DNA of 64,000 nt, from positions 84,876 through 148,875 of the forward strand of contig CACLUK010000001.1 of the NCBI GenBank assembly GCA_902610115.1, given 5' to 3'. Source of the DNA: an uncultured Pelagibacteraceae bacterium. Lineage in GTDB: Bacteria; Pseudomonadota; Alphaproteobacteria; Pelagibacterales; Pelagibacteraceae. Positions 25,576 to 38,099 of the stretch are shown one piece after another. The position numbers were made by a program, and so were the translations under genes. Positions within the stretch are counted from its first letter, which is position 1; each line of letters starts with the position of its first letter. Under the pieces are notes generated by a model, which worked only from the letters and a program-made list of their open reading frames with translations, was not told where the DNA came from and did not search any database.

Positions 25576-27126
25576 ATGCTGAATAGGGGGCTAGATAAAC
25601 TTGAACTTTTACGGATAGTCGAAGCTGTTGCAAATGAAAAATCTATTGATAAAGAACTTGTAATTGGCTCAATGGAAAGTGCTATACAAAAAGCAGCACT
25701 TACAAAATTTGGAAACGACAATAATATTGAAGTTACGATAGACAGAGAAAGTGGTGAAATTAAAATTTTAAAAGTTCTTGAAATAGTAGAAAAAATTGAG
25801 GATTCAGCAAGAGAGATAACTCTTTCTGATGCAAAAAAGATTGAAAAAAATAACGCGGACTTAAAAGTAGGCGAAAAAATATTTGAGGAGCTTCCACAGA
25901 TAGATTTTGGAAGAATTGCAGCTCAAAGTGCAAAACAAGTTATTAGTAGTCGTGTGAGAGAGGCAGAAAAAAATAGACAGTATGAAGATTTTATCGATAA
26001 ACAGGATCAGATTTTAAGTGGAATAATCAAAAGGCTAGAATACGGCAACGTAATTGTGGATTTGGGAAAGGCAGAAGGAGTTATAAAAAAAGACGAACTG
26101 ATCCCCAGAGAAATTTTGAAAACTGGAGATAGAGTAAAAGCTTTTTGTTACGAGGTGAAAAAGGAGCTAAAAGGTCATCAAATATTTTTATCCAGAGCGC
26201 ATCCACAATTTTTAGCTAAATTATTTTTCCAAGAAGTCCCTGAAATTTATGAGGGTACAATTGAAATTAAAGCAGTTGCTAGGGATCCCGGAAGTAGAGC
26301 AAAAATATGTGTCCACTCACAAGACTCCTCCATTGACCCAGTAGGAGCATGCGTTGGAATGAGAGGCAGCAGAGTCCAAACAATTGTCAACGAGCTTCAT
26401 GGAGAAAAGATAGACATTATTAAATGGACTGAAGATTTACCAACATTAATATCTGAGTCTCTTTCTCCAGCAGAAATTCAAAAAGTTTTGATTGATCAAG
26501 ACAATAAAAGAATTGATATTATTTTGACTGAAGAAAATTTAAGTAAAGCGATTGGAAGAAGAGGACAAAATGTAAGACTAGCTTCTAAATTAACAAATTA
26601 TGAAATTGATATTTTAACTGACAAAGAAGACTCAGAAAGAAGACAAGCTGAATTTAAAGATAGAACAGAAACTTTAATTAAGAACCTTGAAGTTGATGAA
26701 ACACTGGGACAATTGCTTGTTTCAGAAGGATTTATCTCGATAGAGGAAATAGCCCAATCATCCCCAGAGAGTATTTCAAAGATAGATGCAATTGATGACG
26801 ATACGGCTGAAGAATTGATAAAAAGATCTCAAGAAACTTTAGTTAAAGAGAAAGAAGCTGTTGCAACAAAACTAAAAGAACTTGGAGTAGATGATAAACT
26901 TATAAATTTAAAAGGAATGACCCAAGGTATGCTTGTAATCTTAGGTCAAAAAAATATTAAAAAACTTAGTGATTTTGCTGATTTATCTTCGGATGAACTT
27001 ATCGGTGGATTTGATGAATTTAAGGGAAAAAAAATAAGAATAGAAGGCTACTTAGAAGAATTTTCTTTGTCAAGAAAAGAGGCAGATGAACTAATTATGG
27101 CTGCAAGGGAAATAGCTTACAAGTAA
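25576..27126 (+). CDS. nusA: Transcription termination/antitermination factor NusA
   Basis: 516 residues from ATG 25576, which has AGGAG seven bases upstream. An in-frame ATG at 25540 lies inside the terminator hairpin and is rejected. Domains: N-terminal RNAP-binding region (LRIVEAVANEKSIDKELVI), S1 domain (QILSGIIKRLEYGNVIVDLG), two KH domains (DPVGACVGMRGSRVQTIV, then AIGRRGQNVRLASKL) and C-terminal helix-hairpin-helix acidic repeats up to residue 516. rimP, which normally precedes nusA, and ylxR, which often follows, are absent; infB starts four bases after the stop. Confidence 0.97.
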   Translation: MLNRGLDKLELLRIVEAVANEKSIDKELVIGSMESAIQKAALTKFGNDNNIEVTIDRESGEIKILKVLEIVEKIEDSAREITLSDAKKIEKNNADLKVGEKIFEELPQIDFGRIAAQSAKQVISSRVREAEKNRQYEDFIDKQDQILSGIIKRLEYGNVIVDLGKAEGVIKKDELIPREILKTGDRVKAFCYEVKKELKGHQIFLSRAHPQFLAKLFFQEVPEIYEGTIEIKAVARDPGSRAKICVHSQDSSIDPVGACVGMRGSRVQTIVNELHGEKIDIIKWTEDLPTLISESLSPAEIQKVLIDQDNKRIDIILTEENLSKAIGRRGQNVRLASKLTNYEIDILTDKEDSERRQAEFKDRTETLIKNLEVDETLGQLLVSEGFISIEEIAQSSPESISKIDAIDDDTAEELIKRSQETLVKEKEAVATKLKELGVDDKLINLKGMTQGMLVILGQKNIKKLSDFADLSSDELIGGFDEFKGKKIRIEGYLEEFSLSRKEADELIMAAREIAYK

Positions 27127-27130
27127 TGTT

Positions 27131-29311
27131 ATGGAAAAAGATAAAAAAAAAACACTTACAATTTCTTCTAATTTAAAAAAAAAAATTGATACAAGTAGAA
27201 TTTCTCCATCTGGAAAAAAAACTTATTCTGTAGATAAAAAAAAAACATTTCGTCCAAACAAATCTTTTAATAAACTATCATCACCGAATTTAAATTTACA
27301 ACAAGACTCTAAGAAAAAAAATTTTACTAGAAAGTTTATCGAACAACAAGCTACGAAAGATTTCATTAAAAAAGATAATAAACCTTTAGGTAAAAGCAAA
27401 TTAAAACTTAAGAGTCCAGTAGACAAAAGGGATTTTAAATTAACTGTGTCTAGAGCACTAAATGTTGAAGAAATAGAGATTAAGCAACGAAGTTTAGCTT
27501 CAGTAAAAAGAGCCAGATTAAAAGAGAAAAAAAATAAACCAGAGGGGGATGAAAAGAAAGAATTTAAAAAAGTAATTAAAGAGGTAAAAATACCAGAACA
27601 AATAACTATTCAAGAACTTTCTAATAGGATGGCTGAGAAATCTAGTGAAATTATTAAATTTTTGTTTAATATGAAGGTAGTCGCTACGATAAATCATAAT
27701 ATTGATAAAGATACAGCAGAGTATATTGTTAAAGAATTTGGTCATAAACCAATATTGGAAGAAGCGCCTTCAGTTCACAAAGGCAAAATAGAGAAAGAAC
27801 TAAAGGGAGACATAAGACTTAGGCCACCTGTTGTTACGATTATGGGACACGTAGATCATGGGAAAACTTCCTTATTGGACGCATTAAGAGATACTAATGT
27901 AGTTTCAGGTGAATATGGAGGAATTACACAGCACATTGGAGCATACCAAGTAAAAGCTGATAATAACAAACTAATTACATTTATAGACACCCCAGGTCAT
28001 GCTGCATTTACCGAAATGAGAGCAAGAGGATCAAAGATTACAGACATCGTGGTTTTAGTGGTAGCCGCAGATGATGGTATTAAACCTCAAACTGTCGAAG
28101 CGATTAAACATGCGAAAGCCGCTAAGGTTCCTATAATTGTCGCTATAAACAAATGTGATTTACAAGAAAAAAATATTAATAAAATTAAAAATGAAATGAT
28201 GCAATATGAATTAATTGCTGAGGATTTAAGCGGAGACACTCTTTTCGTTGAAGTTTCTGCATTAAAAAAAATAAATTTAAACAAACTTAAAGAAAGTATT
28301 CTCTTACAGTCCGAAATATTGGATTTAAAAGCCTCATTTTCAGATTTAGCAAAAGGTGTAGTAATAGAATCAAAAATTGATAAAGGAAAAGGACCTGTCT
28401 CAACAATTTTATTAAGCAATGGAAAATTGAATAGAGGAGACTTTTTTATTTGTGGCGATACATGGGGCAAAATTAGAGCAATGATTAATTTTGAAGGAAA
28501 GATGATAAATGAAGCTTTGCCATCAATGCCAGTTGAAATATTAGGTATGAATAACTCAGCTTATGCAGGAGCAGAATTTATAGTTACAAAAACTGAGAAC
28601 GAAGCAAAAGAATTAGCCGAATTTAAAAAAATCAATTCTGCAAGCAACAAATTAATAGCAAATGATAAAACAACTCTTTTTGACAACATAAAAAGTAAAA
28701 GAGAACTCAATATTATAATAAAATCAGATGTACAAGGTTCAACTGAGGCATTAAAGATGGCTATTGATAAAATTACTCATGATGAAGTTGAGTCCAAAAT
28801 CATATTATCTGATATTGGAATGATAAATGAAACTGACGTATCTTTGGCAAAAGCTTCAAATGCTATTTTGATAGGTTTTAATGTGAAACCAAACAGGGAG
28901 GCAAAAAAATTAGCTGAGGAACAAAAAATTGATATAAAATTTTTTAATATCATATATGAGGCAATTGACTATGTAGAAAAATCTTTATCAGGAATGTTAG
29001 AACCTGATATAAAAGAAACTGTTCTCGGAAGTGCCGAAATCAAAAAGATATTTAAAGTTTCAAGTGCAGGAAAAATTGCTGGCTCCAAAGTAATCAGTGG
29101 TGAAATAAAAAGTAAAAGTAAAGCAAGAATTATAAGAGATGGTGTTGTAGTTTTTAATGGAGAAATTTCTTCAATTTTCCGTGAAAAAAATCAAGTTAAG
29201 GAAGTTGGAACTGGCGCAGAATGTGGAATCAGTATAAAAGATTTTATCGATTTTAAAGAAAAAGATGTAATAGAGTCTTATTTGTCAGAGAAGATACTAA
29301 GGTCAATTTAA
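27131..29311 (+). CDS. infB: Translation initiation factor IF-2
   Basis: 726 residues. The first 150 are Lys-rich and poorly conserved. An IF2 N-terminal module follows (IPEQITIQELSNRMAEKSSEII), then the GTPase domain with G1 IMGHVDHGKTSL, G3 FIDTPGHAAF and G4 AINKCDLQ, and domains 2-4 to the end. It positions fMet-tRNA on the 30S subunit. It sits in nusA-infB-rbfA-rpsO-pnp, with its TAA stop sharing its last base with the rbfA ATG at 29311. Confidence 0.98.
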   Translation: MEKDKKKTLTISSNLKKKIDTSRISPSGKKTYSVDKKKTFRPNKSFNKLSSPNLNLQQDSKKKNFTRKFIEQQATKDFIKKDNKPLGKSKLKLKSPVDKRDFKLTVSRALNVEEIEIKQRSLASVKRARLKEKKNKPEGDEKKEFKKVIKEVKIPEQITIQELSNRMAEKSSEIIKFLFNMKVVATINHNIDKDTAEYIVKEFGHKPILEEAPSVHKGKIEKELKGDIRLRPPVVTIMGHVDHGKTSLLDALRDTNVVSGEYGGITQHIGAYQVKADNNKLITFIDTPGHAAFTEMRARGSKITDIVVLVVAADDGIKPQTVEAIKHAKAAKVPIIVAINKCDLQEKNINKIKNEMMQYELIAEDLSGDTLFVEVSALKKINLNKLKESILLQSEILDLKASFSDLAKGVVIESKIDKGKGPVSTILLSNGKLNRGDFFICGDTWGKIRAMINFEGKMINEALPSMPVEILGMNNSAYAGAEFIVTKTENEAKELAEFKKINSASNKLIANDKTTLFDNIKSKRELNIIIKSDVQGSTEALKMAIDKITHDEVESKIILSDIGMINETDVSLAKASNAILIGFNVKPNREAKKLAEEQKIDIKFFNIIYEAIDYVEKSLSGMLEPDIKETVLGSAEIKKIFKVSSAGKIAGSKVISGEIKSKSKARIIRDGVVVFNGEISSIFREKNQVKEVGTGAECGISIKDFIDFKEKDVIESYLSEKILRSI

Positions 29312-29709
29312 TGCGTAAACACACTTTTAACAAACAATTTAGCCAACGACAGTTAAGAGTAGGAGAGTTAGTCAAACAGAATCTTGGCGAGCTATTAATT
29401 AGGAATGAAGCTAAAATACCTTTTATTAATTCAAAATTAATTACTGTAACCGAGGTAAGAATGACACCTGATCTTAAGACGGCTAGAGTATACGTGATTC
29501 CACTAGGAGGAATTGATACAAAAGAAACAGTAAAAATCTTGACTGAATACTCACATCTTGTTAGAAAAGCCCTGTCTAAAAGGCTTGATATAAAGTTTCT
29601 TCCTAAACTTACATTTGTTGAAGATAACTCATTTGAATATGCTGAAAAGATAGAAAGAATAATTAAAAAAATAAAAAGCAATGATAAAGAAAAAAAAAGA
29701 TACAATTAA
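29311..29709 (+). CDS. rbfA: 30S ribosome-binding factor A
   Basis: 132 residues with a KH-like fold: QLRVGELVKQNLGELLI, VTEVRMTPDLKTARVYVIPLGG and SKRLDIKFLPKLTFVED are RbfA hallmarks. RbfA assists late 30S maturation near the 16S 5' end. The Lys-rich C-terminal tail is encoded by the same DNA as the first ten codons of rpsO (29681-29709). truB, which usually lies between rbfA and rpsO, is absent. Confidence 0.94.
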   Translation: MRKHTFNKQFSQRQLRVGELVKQNLGELLIRNEAKIPFINSKLITVTEVRMTPDLKTARVYVIPLGGIDTKETVKILTEYSHLVRKALSKRLDIKFLPKLTFVEDNSFEYAEKIERIIKKIKSNDKEKKRYN

Positions 29710-29941
29710 ATCTCTAGCTATTCATTCTAATGACGTAGGTTCTACGGAGATTCAAATTGGACTACTTACTGATAAAATAACCAAACTATCAGAACACTTT
29801 AAAAAATTCAAAAAAGATAAACACTCAACTTTAGGTTTGACTAAGTCAGTTAATAAAAGAAAAAAACTTCTTATTTACCTTAAAAAGAAAAATTCTGAGT
29901 CCTACCTAAAAGTTATTAAACAACTTAACTTAAGGAAATAA
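29681..29941 (+). CDS. rpsO: 30S ribosomal protein S15
   Basis: 86 residues: [47 protein letters not shown] and [10 protein letters not shown] match S15, which binds the 16S central domain. The usual S15 length is about 88-89. The only ATG that gives a complete protein is 29681, which overlaps the rbfA 3' end by 29 bp in another frame. The stop overlaps the pnp ATG by one base (TAATG at 29939-29943), in line with the common rpsO-pnp transcript. Confidence 0.97.
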   Translation: MIKKKKDTIKSLAIHSNDVGSTEIQIGLLTDKITKLSEHFKKFKKDKHSTLGLTKSVNKRKKLLIYLKKKNSESYLKVIKQLNLRK

Positions 29942-32013
29942 TGTTTAAATTACATAAGGAAGAATTAGAGGTTAATGGTAAAAAATTAACTTTAGAAACA
30001 GGCAAGGTTGCCCGTCAAGCAGATGGAGCAATTATTGCAACGTTAGGCGAAACAGTAGTGATAGCTACAGCAGTCGGGGCAAAAAAAGTTGCTGAAGGAC
30101 AAGACTATTTTCCACTATCAGTAAACTATCAAGAAAAGTATTACGCAGCAGGGAAAATTCCTGGTGGATATTTCAAAAGAGAAGCGAGACCTACTGAGGC
30201 TGAGACATTAATTTCTCGATTAATAGATAGACCAATAAGACCTCTGTTTCCCTCTGGTTTTATGAACGAAGTACAAGTTCTTCCAACAGTTTTATCTTAC
30301 GACAGTGAAAATCAACCTGATATTCTCTCAATTATAGCTTCTTCGGCAGCGTTAGCTATATCAGGATTACCATTCATGGGACCTATAGCTGCGAGTAGAG
30401 TAGGATATAAAAATGGAAAATATTTATTAAATCCTTCTTTCGAACAACTTAAAGAGTCAGATTTAGATCTAGTGGTAGCTGGCACAAAAGATGCAGTTTT
30501 GATGGTTGAGTCAGAAACATCTGGGTTATCCGAAAAAGTTATGCTGGATGCAGTTAAATTTGGACATGAAAAATTTGTACCAATTATTGAAGCAATTGAA
30601 AAATTAGCAAAGAAAGCTGGAAAACCTAAGTGGGAAGTCGAGGAAGTTGATCTTTCTGAAATTAAAAAGAAAATTACAAAAAAATTTGAAAGTTCTTTAA
30701 AAAGCGCCTTTAAAGAAATAGACAAGAAAAAAAGATCAACAGCTATTTCTGAAATAGAAAGTCAATGTAAAGAAATGTTTGTAGAAGATGAAACTGTTAC
30801 TGAAAATCAAGTAATGAATCAACTTAAATCTTTAGAAAAAGATATTGTAAGGACTGCAATTTTAAAAGAAAAGAAAAGAATTGATGGAAGAGGCTTATCA
30901 GACGTAAGACAGATTAAATGTGAAGTTGGTGTATTACCTAGAACTCATGGATCTGCTCTTTTCACAAGAGGGGAAACTCAAGCTCTTGTTGTTACAACGC
31001 TTGGAATGACAGATGATGAACAACGATTAGAAAGTTTAGAAGGAATGCAAAGATCAAACTTTATGTTGCACTATAATTTTCCTCCATTCTCAGTTGGAGA
31101 ATGTGGTAGAATAGGTACTGGCAGAAGAGAAATTGGTCATGGAAAACTTGCGTGGAGAGCAATTAACTCATCTTTACCATCAAAAGAAAATTTTCCATAC
31201 ACACTAAGAGTAGTTTCAGAAATAACAGAGTCTAATGGATCTTCATCTATGGCAACAGTTTGTGGTACTTCATTATCCTTAATGGACGCTGGAGTTCCTA
31301 TAAAAGAACCAGTTGCTGGTATTGCTATGGGATTAATTAAAGAAGGTAAGGATTTTTCTGTACTATCTGATATTTTGGGTGATGAAGATCATCTAGGAGA
31401 TATGGATTTTAAAGTTGCTGGGACAAAGGATGGTATTACCTCACTTCAGATGGATATAAAAATTACAGGTATAACTTTTGAAATCATGGAAAAAGCATTA
31501 AAGCAAGCTAAAGGAGGAAGAGAGTTCATCTTAGGAGAAATGAATAAAGCTATTAAAACTTCAAGAAAAGAATTTTCAAAACACACACCTAAAATGGAAA
31601 CTATTAAAGTTGATAAAAAAGATATAGCAACAGTGATAGGAAAAGGCGGAGCAACCATAAGAGAAATCGTTGAAACCTCAGGAGCTAAAGTTGATGTGAA
31701 GGACACTGGAGAAGTAACTGTTGCAGCACCAGATGAAGCATCAAGAAGTAAAGCAATCGATTTTATCAAAAATTTGATTGCAAAACCTGAGATGGGTAAA
31801 ATTTATAAAGGTAAAGTAGTTAAAATTATGGAATTTGGAGCTTTTGTAAATTTTTTAGGAAAGCAAGACGGTCTCGTACATATTTCTGAACTTGCTGACA
31901 AACGTGTTGCAAAAGTTGGTGATATTGTAAAAGAGGGCGATGAAGTATCTGTTAAAGTAGTCGGATTTGATAGAGGAAAAGTAAAGCTTTCAATGAAGCA
32001 AGCCTCTGCTTAA
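29941..32013 (+). CDS. pnp: Polyribonucleotide nucleotidyltransferase (PNPase)
   Basis: 690 residues. Two RNase PH-like domains ([23 protein letters not shown]; and the second with [16 protein letters not shown] and [21 protein letters not shown]) flank an all-alpha linker. The C-terminus has a KH domain ([13 protein letters not shown]) and an S1 domain ([28 protein letters not shown]). It degrades RNA 3'-5' by phosphorolysis. Its TAA stop is shared in a TTAA palindrome (32010-32013) with the convergent fabI stop. Confidence 0.98.
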   Translation: MFKLHKEELEVNGKKLTLETGKVARQADGAIIATLGETVVIATAVGAKKVAEGQDYFPLSVNYQEKYYAAGKIPGGYFKREARPTEAETLISRLIDRPIRPLFPSGFMNEVQVLPTVLSYDSENQPDILSIIASSAALAISGLPFMGPIAASRVGYKNGKYLLNPSFEQLKESDLDLVVAGTKDAVLMVESETSGLSEKVMLDAVKFGHEKFVPIIEAIEKLAKKAGKPKWEVEEVDLSEIKKKITKKFESSLKSAFKEIDKKKRSTAISEIESQCKEMFVEDETVTENQVMNQLKSLEKDIVRTAILKEKKRIDGRGLSDVRQIKCEVGVLPRTHGSALFTRGETQALVVTTLGMTDDEQRLESLEGMQRSNFMLHYNFPPFSVGECGRIGTGRREIGHGKLAWRAINSSLPSKENFPYTLRVVSEITESNGSSSMATVCGTSLSLMDAGVPIKEPVAGIAMGLIKEGKDFSVLSDILGDEDHLGDMDFKVAGTKDGITSLQMDIKITGITFEIMEKALKQAKGGREFILGEMNKAIKTSRKEFSKHTPKMETIKVDKKDIATVIGKGGATIREIVETSGAKVDVKDTGEVTVAAPDEASRSKAIDFIKNLIAKPEMGKIYKGKVVKIMEFGAFVNFLGKQDGLVHISELADKRVAKVGDIVKEGDEVSVKVVGFDRGKVKLSMKQASA

Positions 32014-32795
32014 ACCATATTTTTAGGATCTGGCATACCTACTTTATTATATCCTGCATCCACATAATGAATTTCGCCAGTCACACCAGCTGCCAAATTA
32101 CTTAGTAGGTATAATGCGGAATTACCGACATCATGAATATCCACATTTCTTTTTAAAAAGGAATGGTCCTCATTCCATTTGTACAAGAATTTTGCATCTC
32201 CAATAGCAGATGCTGCCAAAGTTTTTATAGGTCCTGCGCTGATTGCGTTAACTCTAATTTTCTTTTTACCAAGATCTCTGGCTAGATATTTTACGCTTGC
32301 CTCTAAAGCAGATTTACATACTCCCATGACATTATAATTAGGTATTGCTTTAGTCGACTCGTACGTGAGAGTTAGCAAACTCCCTTCTTCCCTTATTATC
32401 TTTGCCGCTTCTTTAGATACTTCAGTGAAAGAAAAACATGAGATAAGCATACTTCTTAGAAAATTTTCTCTAGTGGTATTCAAGTATTCCCCTGATAATT
32501 CTGATTTATCTGAAAAAGCAACTGCGTGGACTACAAAATCTATTTCGCCCCATTTTGACTTAATATCCTGGAAAAGTTTAACAACTTCTTCTTTTTTTTC
32601 TACATCACAACTGAAAGTAACGTTAGAATTTAATTTTTCTGCCAAGGGCACGACTCTTTTTTTCAAAGCTTCACCTAAATAAGTAAATGCTAATTCTGCA
32701 CCAGCTTCTGAAAGTTTTTGAGATATTCCCCAAGCTATTGAGCGTTCGTTGGCAACACCCATTATTAGACCCTTTTTTCCTTTCATCAAACTCAT
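32010..32795 (-). CDS. fabI: Enoyl-[acyl-carrier-protein] reductase (NADH)
   Basis: 261 residues of the divergent SDR family: [20 protein letters not shown] (NAD-binding variant typical of FabI), DVEKKEEVV, and the Tyr-x6-Lys pair in [19 protein letters not shown], followed by [18 protein letters not shown]. It performs the last reduction of the fatty-acid elongation cycle. Start ATG 32795 shares a base with the fabB stop (TAATG). It ends the fabA-fabB-fabI operon, which makes unsaturated fatty acids and completes elongation. Confidence 0.97.
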   Translation of the reverse strand: MSLMKGKKGLIMGVANERSIAWGISQKLSEAGAELAFTYLGEALKKRVVPLAEKLNSNVTFSCDVEKKEEVVKLFQDIKSKWGEIDFVVHAVAFSDKSELSGEYLNTTRENFLRSMLISCFSFTEVSKEAAKIIREEGSLLTLTYESTKAIPNYNVMGVCKSALEASVKYLARDLGKKKIRVNAISAGPIKTLAASAIGDAKFLYKWNEDHSFLKRNVDIHDVGNSALYLLSNLAAGVTGEIHYVDAGYNKVGMPDPKNMV

Positions 32796-34009
32796 TATTT
32801 TACCTTTTGAAAAACTAAAGTAGCATTAGTTCCACCAAAACCAAAACTATTAGACATTACTGAGTTTAGTTTTACATTTTTTTCAACTTTTGTGACTATA
32901 GGATATTTTTTTGCTTCATCATCCATATCATTAATATTCGCTGATGCAGCTATAAAATTATTTTTCATCATAATTAAACTGTAAACAGCCTCATGTACTG
33001 AAGTAGCTCCTAGAGAATGTCCGGCTAGAGATTTAGTGGAGCTAATTTTAGGTTTATAGTCACTAAACACTTCACCTACTGCTTTTAATTCAGTTATATC
33101 TCCAACAGGTGTAGATGTTCCATGAGTATTTATATAGTCAATTTTATTTTTTACGGTACTTAATGCCATTTTCATGCACCTTACTGCTCCTTCTCCGGAA
33201 GGAGCTACCATATCGTATCCATCTGAAGTAGCACCATATCCAGTCAGTTCTGCATATATTTTTGCACCTCTAGACCTTGCGTGCTCGTACTCCTCTAAAA
33301 CTAAAACTCCGCCACCTCCTGAGATAACGAAACCATCTCGAGTTTTGTCATATGGTCTAGAGGCTTTTTCAGGAGTATCGTTGTATTTTGAGGATAAAGC
33401 AGTCATCGCATCAAACATCGCAGTCATCGCAAAATGAACTTCGTCACTGCCACCTGCAAAAATAATTTTTTGTTTTCCTAGTTGAATTAATTCCATTGCA
33501 TTACCTATGCAATGTCCGCTAGTTGCACACGCTGAACTGATGGTATAGTTAACCCCTTTTATTTTAAAAGGTACTGCAAGAGTTGCTGAGGCTGTACTCG
33601 ACATTGTTCGTGGAACTACAAAAGGTCCCATTCTTTTTGGACTTTTTTCTCTTGTCTTGTCTGCTGCTAATATGACGTTTTCTATTGAAGGACCACCAGA
33701 TCCCATAATCATTCCAGTTGAAACACTGCTTACATCTTTTTCTTCAAGTCCAGAGTCCTTTACAGCTTCATTCATTGAAACATAATTGTAAGCAGACCCT
33801 GGCCCCATAAATCTTATAAATTTTCTATCTACATGATCTTCTAGTTTAATATTTGGTTTTCCGTGAACATGACTTTTTAAATTGTATTCTTTGTATTCTT
33901 CAGCAAATGTAATACCTGATTTTGCATTTAGTAGTGACTTATAAACTTCATCTTGATTATTTCCTAAACAAGAAACTACCCCTATTCCAGTAACTACAAC
34001 TCTTTTCAT
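32795..34009 (-). CDS. fabB: 3-oxoacyl-[ACP] synthase I
   Basis: 404 residues of the condensing-enzyme thiolase fold. The nucleophile Cys lies in [18 protein letters not shown], the two catalytic histidines in [11 protein letters not shown] and [14 protein letters not shown], and the C-terminal [12 protein letters not shown] is also present. Placement directly after fabA favours FabB, which elongates the cis-3-decenoyl-ACP intermediate, over FabF. It overlaps fabA by four bases (34006-34009). Confidence 0.95.
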   Translation of the reverse strand: MKRVVVTGIGVVSCLGNNQDEVYKSLLNAKSGITFAEEYKEYNLKSHVHGKPNIKLEDHVDRKFIRFMGPGSAYNYVSMNEAVKDSGLEEKDVSSVSTGMIMGSGGPSIENVILAADKTREKSPKRMGPFVVPRTMSSTASATLAVPFKIKGVNYTISSACATSGHCIGNAMELIQLGKQKIIFAGGSDEVHFAMTAMFDAMTALSSKYNDTPEKASRPYDKTRDGFVISGGGGVLVLEEYEHARSRGAKIYAELTGYGATSDGYDMVAPSGEGAVRCMKMALSTVKNKIDYINTHGTSTPVGDITELKAVGEVFSDYKPKISSTKSLAGHSLGATSVHEAVYSLIMMKNNFIAASANINDMDDEAKKYPIVTKVEKNVKLNSVMSNSFGFGGTNATLVFQKVK

Positions 34010-34509
34010 GATTTGAATAATCCTACCTTAAGATTTTCTGCAGTGTAAATTATTTTACCATCTGCACTTAAAATACCATTAGCTAATCCAACAGCTGTAC
34101 CTTCTTTTTTTAAAATTCTTTTCATATTTATTTCATAAGTTGCCATTTTAATATTTTTTAATACTTCACCTGTGAATTTTACAGAATTTACTCCTAAAGC
34201 TCTACCTTTTCCTGGCTCACCTATCCAGCCTAAATAAAATCCAACTAACTGCCACATAGCATCTAAACCAAGACAACCCGGCATAACTGGGTCCCTCTTA
34301 AAATGGCAATCAAAAAACCATAGGTTGTCTTTAATATCTAGCTCCGCTTTAATAAAACCTTTCTTAAATTCACCTGTATCTTTTTTTATTTCTGTAATTC
34401 TATCAAACATCAACATTGGAGGTAACGGCAGCTTAGCATTCCCCTCACCAAATAGTTTTCCCTCTCCACACGAAATTAGCTCATCGTAATTGTAACTATT
34501 TTTTTGCAT
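34006..34509 (-). CDS. fabA: 3-hydroxydecanoyl-[ACP] dehydratase/isomerase
   Basis: 167 residues of the hotdog fold. [31 protein letters not shown] contains the catalytic His and, 13 residues on, the Asp of FabA; the N-terminal [12 protein letters not shown] is also typical. It makes trans-2- and cis-3-decenoyl-ACP, the branch point to unsaturated fatty acids. It is divergent from irr across 92 bp. That spacer holds a 17-bp Fur-family box near irr, and a TTTAGAAT half-site (34512-34519) just upstream of the fabA start. Confidence 0.96.
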   Translation of the reverse strand: MQKNSYNYDELISCGEGKLFGEGNAKLPLPPMLMFDRITEIKKDTGEFKKGFIKAELDIKDNLWFFDCHFKRDPVMPGCLGLDAMWQLVGFYLGWIGEPGKGRALGVNSVKFTGEVLKNIKMATYEINMKRILKKEGTAVGLANGILSADGKIIYTAENLKVGLFKS

Positions 34510-34560
34510 GATTTAGAATTGTTTTACTTGATTTAGCAAAAGTTTCATATATATTTTGTT

Positions 34561-34577
34561 TTTAGAATGATTATAAA
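34561..34577 (+). promoter_or_regulatory. Predicted Irr/PerR-type box upstream of irr
   Basis: TTTAGAATGATTATAAA is an imperfect 8-1-8 inverted repeat with one mismatched pair. It resembles both the Irr iron-control element (TTTAGAA-N3-TTCTAAA) and the PerR box (TTATAAT-N-ATTATAA). It lies 24 bp before the GTG start of irr and a nearly identical copy precedes katG (35032-35048). Autoregulation by the irr product is inferred. Confidence 0.65.
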
Positions 34578-34601
34578 GTAGATCAAAAAACGAACTAAAA
34601 C

Positions 34602-35009
34602 GTGAAAAAAATAGACATTTTAAAAAAATTAAGATCTTCTGGGTTAAGACCGACTAAACAAAGAGTTGAAATAGCTAAATTTTTATTTGAAAGAGAAAAA
34701 ACTTTCCATTTTACAGTCGAAAGTCTAAACAAACTTTTGAGCAAAAAATCGGCTTCTAAAATTGCGCTAGCTACAATTTATAATACCGTTCACGCATTTA
34801 AAACAGCCGGACATTTAAGTGAAGTTGAAGTAAGAGGAAACAAAACTTATTTTGATACTAATGTTTCAAACCATCACCATTTTTATGATAGCGATACTTC
34901 AGAATTAATAGACATCGATTCGAATGATATAATCATTCAAAAAATTCCAAAAGCACCAAATGGTAAAAAAATTAAGAATGTTGAGGTATTTATAAATTTG
35001 AAAAATTGA
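34602..35009 (+). CDS. irr: Irr-like Fur-family regulator
   Basis: 135 residues starting at GTG 34602. The winged-helix domain has SSGLRPTKQRVEIAKFLF and KIALATIYNTVHAFKTAGHL. The dimer domain has TYFDTNVSNHHHFYDSDTSELIDI, whose His-His-His run is characteristic of alphaproteobacterial Irr, and no Cys motifs for structural zinc. Irr senses haem or iron status in rhizobia and rhodobacters. Divergence from fabA-fabB-fabI is the usual alphaproteobacterial position. Matching boxes before irr and katG suggest it controls itself and catalase-peroxidase, like PerR (inference). Confidence 0.87.
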   Translation: MKKIDILKKLRSSGLRPTKQRVEIAKFLFEREKTFHFTVESLNKLLSKKSASKIALATIYNTVHAFKTAGHLSEVEVRGNKTYFDTNVSNHHHFYDSDTSELIDIDSNDIIIQKIPKAPNGKKIKNVEVFINLKN

Positions 35010-35031
35010 CAGTTTGTCGCTTGTTTTTCAC

Positions 35032-37228
<2,197 letters not shown>

Positions 37229-37229
37229 T

Positions 37230-37871
37230 ATGGAAATTGTAAAAACACAAAACTTAGAAAAGTTAAATCAAAATATAAAAGATGATTTTTTTAAAGTTCC
37301 AAATTTAAAATTTGATATTGATAAATTAAAAGCTGATTTAAATATTGTATTAAAAAAAAAGAAATTCAGCACTCTTGGTATTAAAAACTTTGGGGCCATT
37401 TCTATAAATCAAATTCCAGGTGATAAAAATTCTACAGAGGGTCACAATGTAAGAGGCACTTACTGGACTATACCTGATGAAAAAGGTAAAGAAGTAGAGA
37501 GAGACAAGGCTATTGATGAGTCAAAATATACAGAAATAGTTCCTGAGTTTAAAAATACATATTTTGAGGAAGTTTATAATACTTTAAGGAAACACTTTAA
37601 ACTTGGAAGAGTAAGAATATTATTAAAAGAACCTAGATCAACTCTAAGTTGGCATAGAGATCCAGAGCCAAGACTCCATATTCCAATCATAACGAATAAA
37701 GGTTGCAGAATGGTCATCGAAGATGTTTGTAAGCACATGCCAGCAGATGGATCAGCAACTATTACAAACAACACTAAATATCACAACTTCTTTAATGGCG
37801 GTGAGCAAGATAGGATACATCTTGTAGCTTGTGTTTTAGAAAATCCGTTTAAAAATGGCAGAGTTCAATAA
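37230..37871 (+). CDS. Asp/Asn beta-hydroxylase-like Fe(II)/2-oxoglutarate dioxygenase
   Basis: 213 residues. The C-terminal half has the jelly-roll features of the aspartyl/asparaginyl hydroxylase family: STLSWHRDPEPRLHIPI with predicted iron ligands His142 and Asp144, ITNNTKYHNFFNGG with distal His185, and QDRIHLV with a possible 2-oxoglutarate Arg. The first 110 residues are not recognised. It is translated just after katG (one base between) and overlaps the DUF2061 gene by 17 bp, so the three probably form one transcript. Substrate unknown; it may act on a protein or small metabolite. Confidence 0.72.
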   Translation: MEIVKTQNLEKLNQNIKDDFFKVPNLKFDIDKLKADLNIVLKKKKFSTLGIKNFGAISINQIPGDKNSTEGHNVRGTYWTIPDEKGKEVERDKAIDESKYTEIVPEFKNTYFEEVYNTLRKHFKLGRVRILLKEPRSTLSWHRDPEPRLHIPIITNKGCRMVIEDVCKHMPADGSATITNNTKYHNFFNGGEQDRIHLVACVLENPFKNGRVQ

Positions 37872-38097
37872 AGGAATCTATCTTACTGTAAAAGATATTT
37901 ATCAAAGCAACAAAGGATCTCTTTTACGAACCTTAATCTATACAATTGGACATTTTTTAATTGCCATAACAGTTTTAATGTTAATATCCAATGTTTCATT
38001 CGCGATTGCTTTAACTGATGCAATAGTTGAGCCGATTGCTAACGCAGTTTGGTACTTCGTGCTAGATAAAATCTGGACATCTAAGAACAAGAAATAG
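37855..38097 (+). CDS. DUF2061-type small membrane protein
   Basis: 80 residues. The pattern SLLRTLIYTIGHFLIAITVLML, then a helix SFAIALTDAIVEPIANAVWYFVLDKIW with conserved acidic residue and EPI-type turn, and a basic tail, matches DUF2061 two-helix membrane proteins. Function is not known. Start ATG 37855 overlaps the dioxygenase gene. It is convergent with the SH3 gene, with two bases between stops. Confidence 0.75.
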   Translation: MAEFNKGIYLTVKDIYQSNKGSLLRTLIYTIGHFLIAITVLMLISNVSFAIALTDAIVEPIANAVWYFVLDKIWTSKNKK

Positions 38098-38099
38098 TT

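Noticed and set aside
30312..30725. 137-codon open frame antisense to pnp (also 28087-28470 antisense to infB and 29253-29705 antisense to rbfA)
   Set aside because: All sit inside strongly conserved genes with no family motif or plausible translation signals; they are shadows of the real frames.
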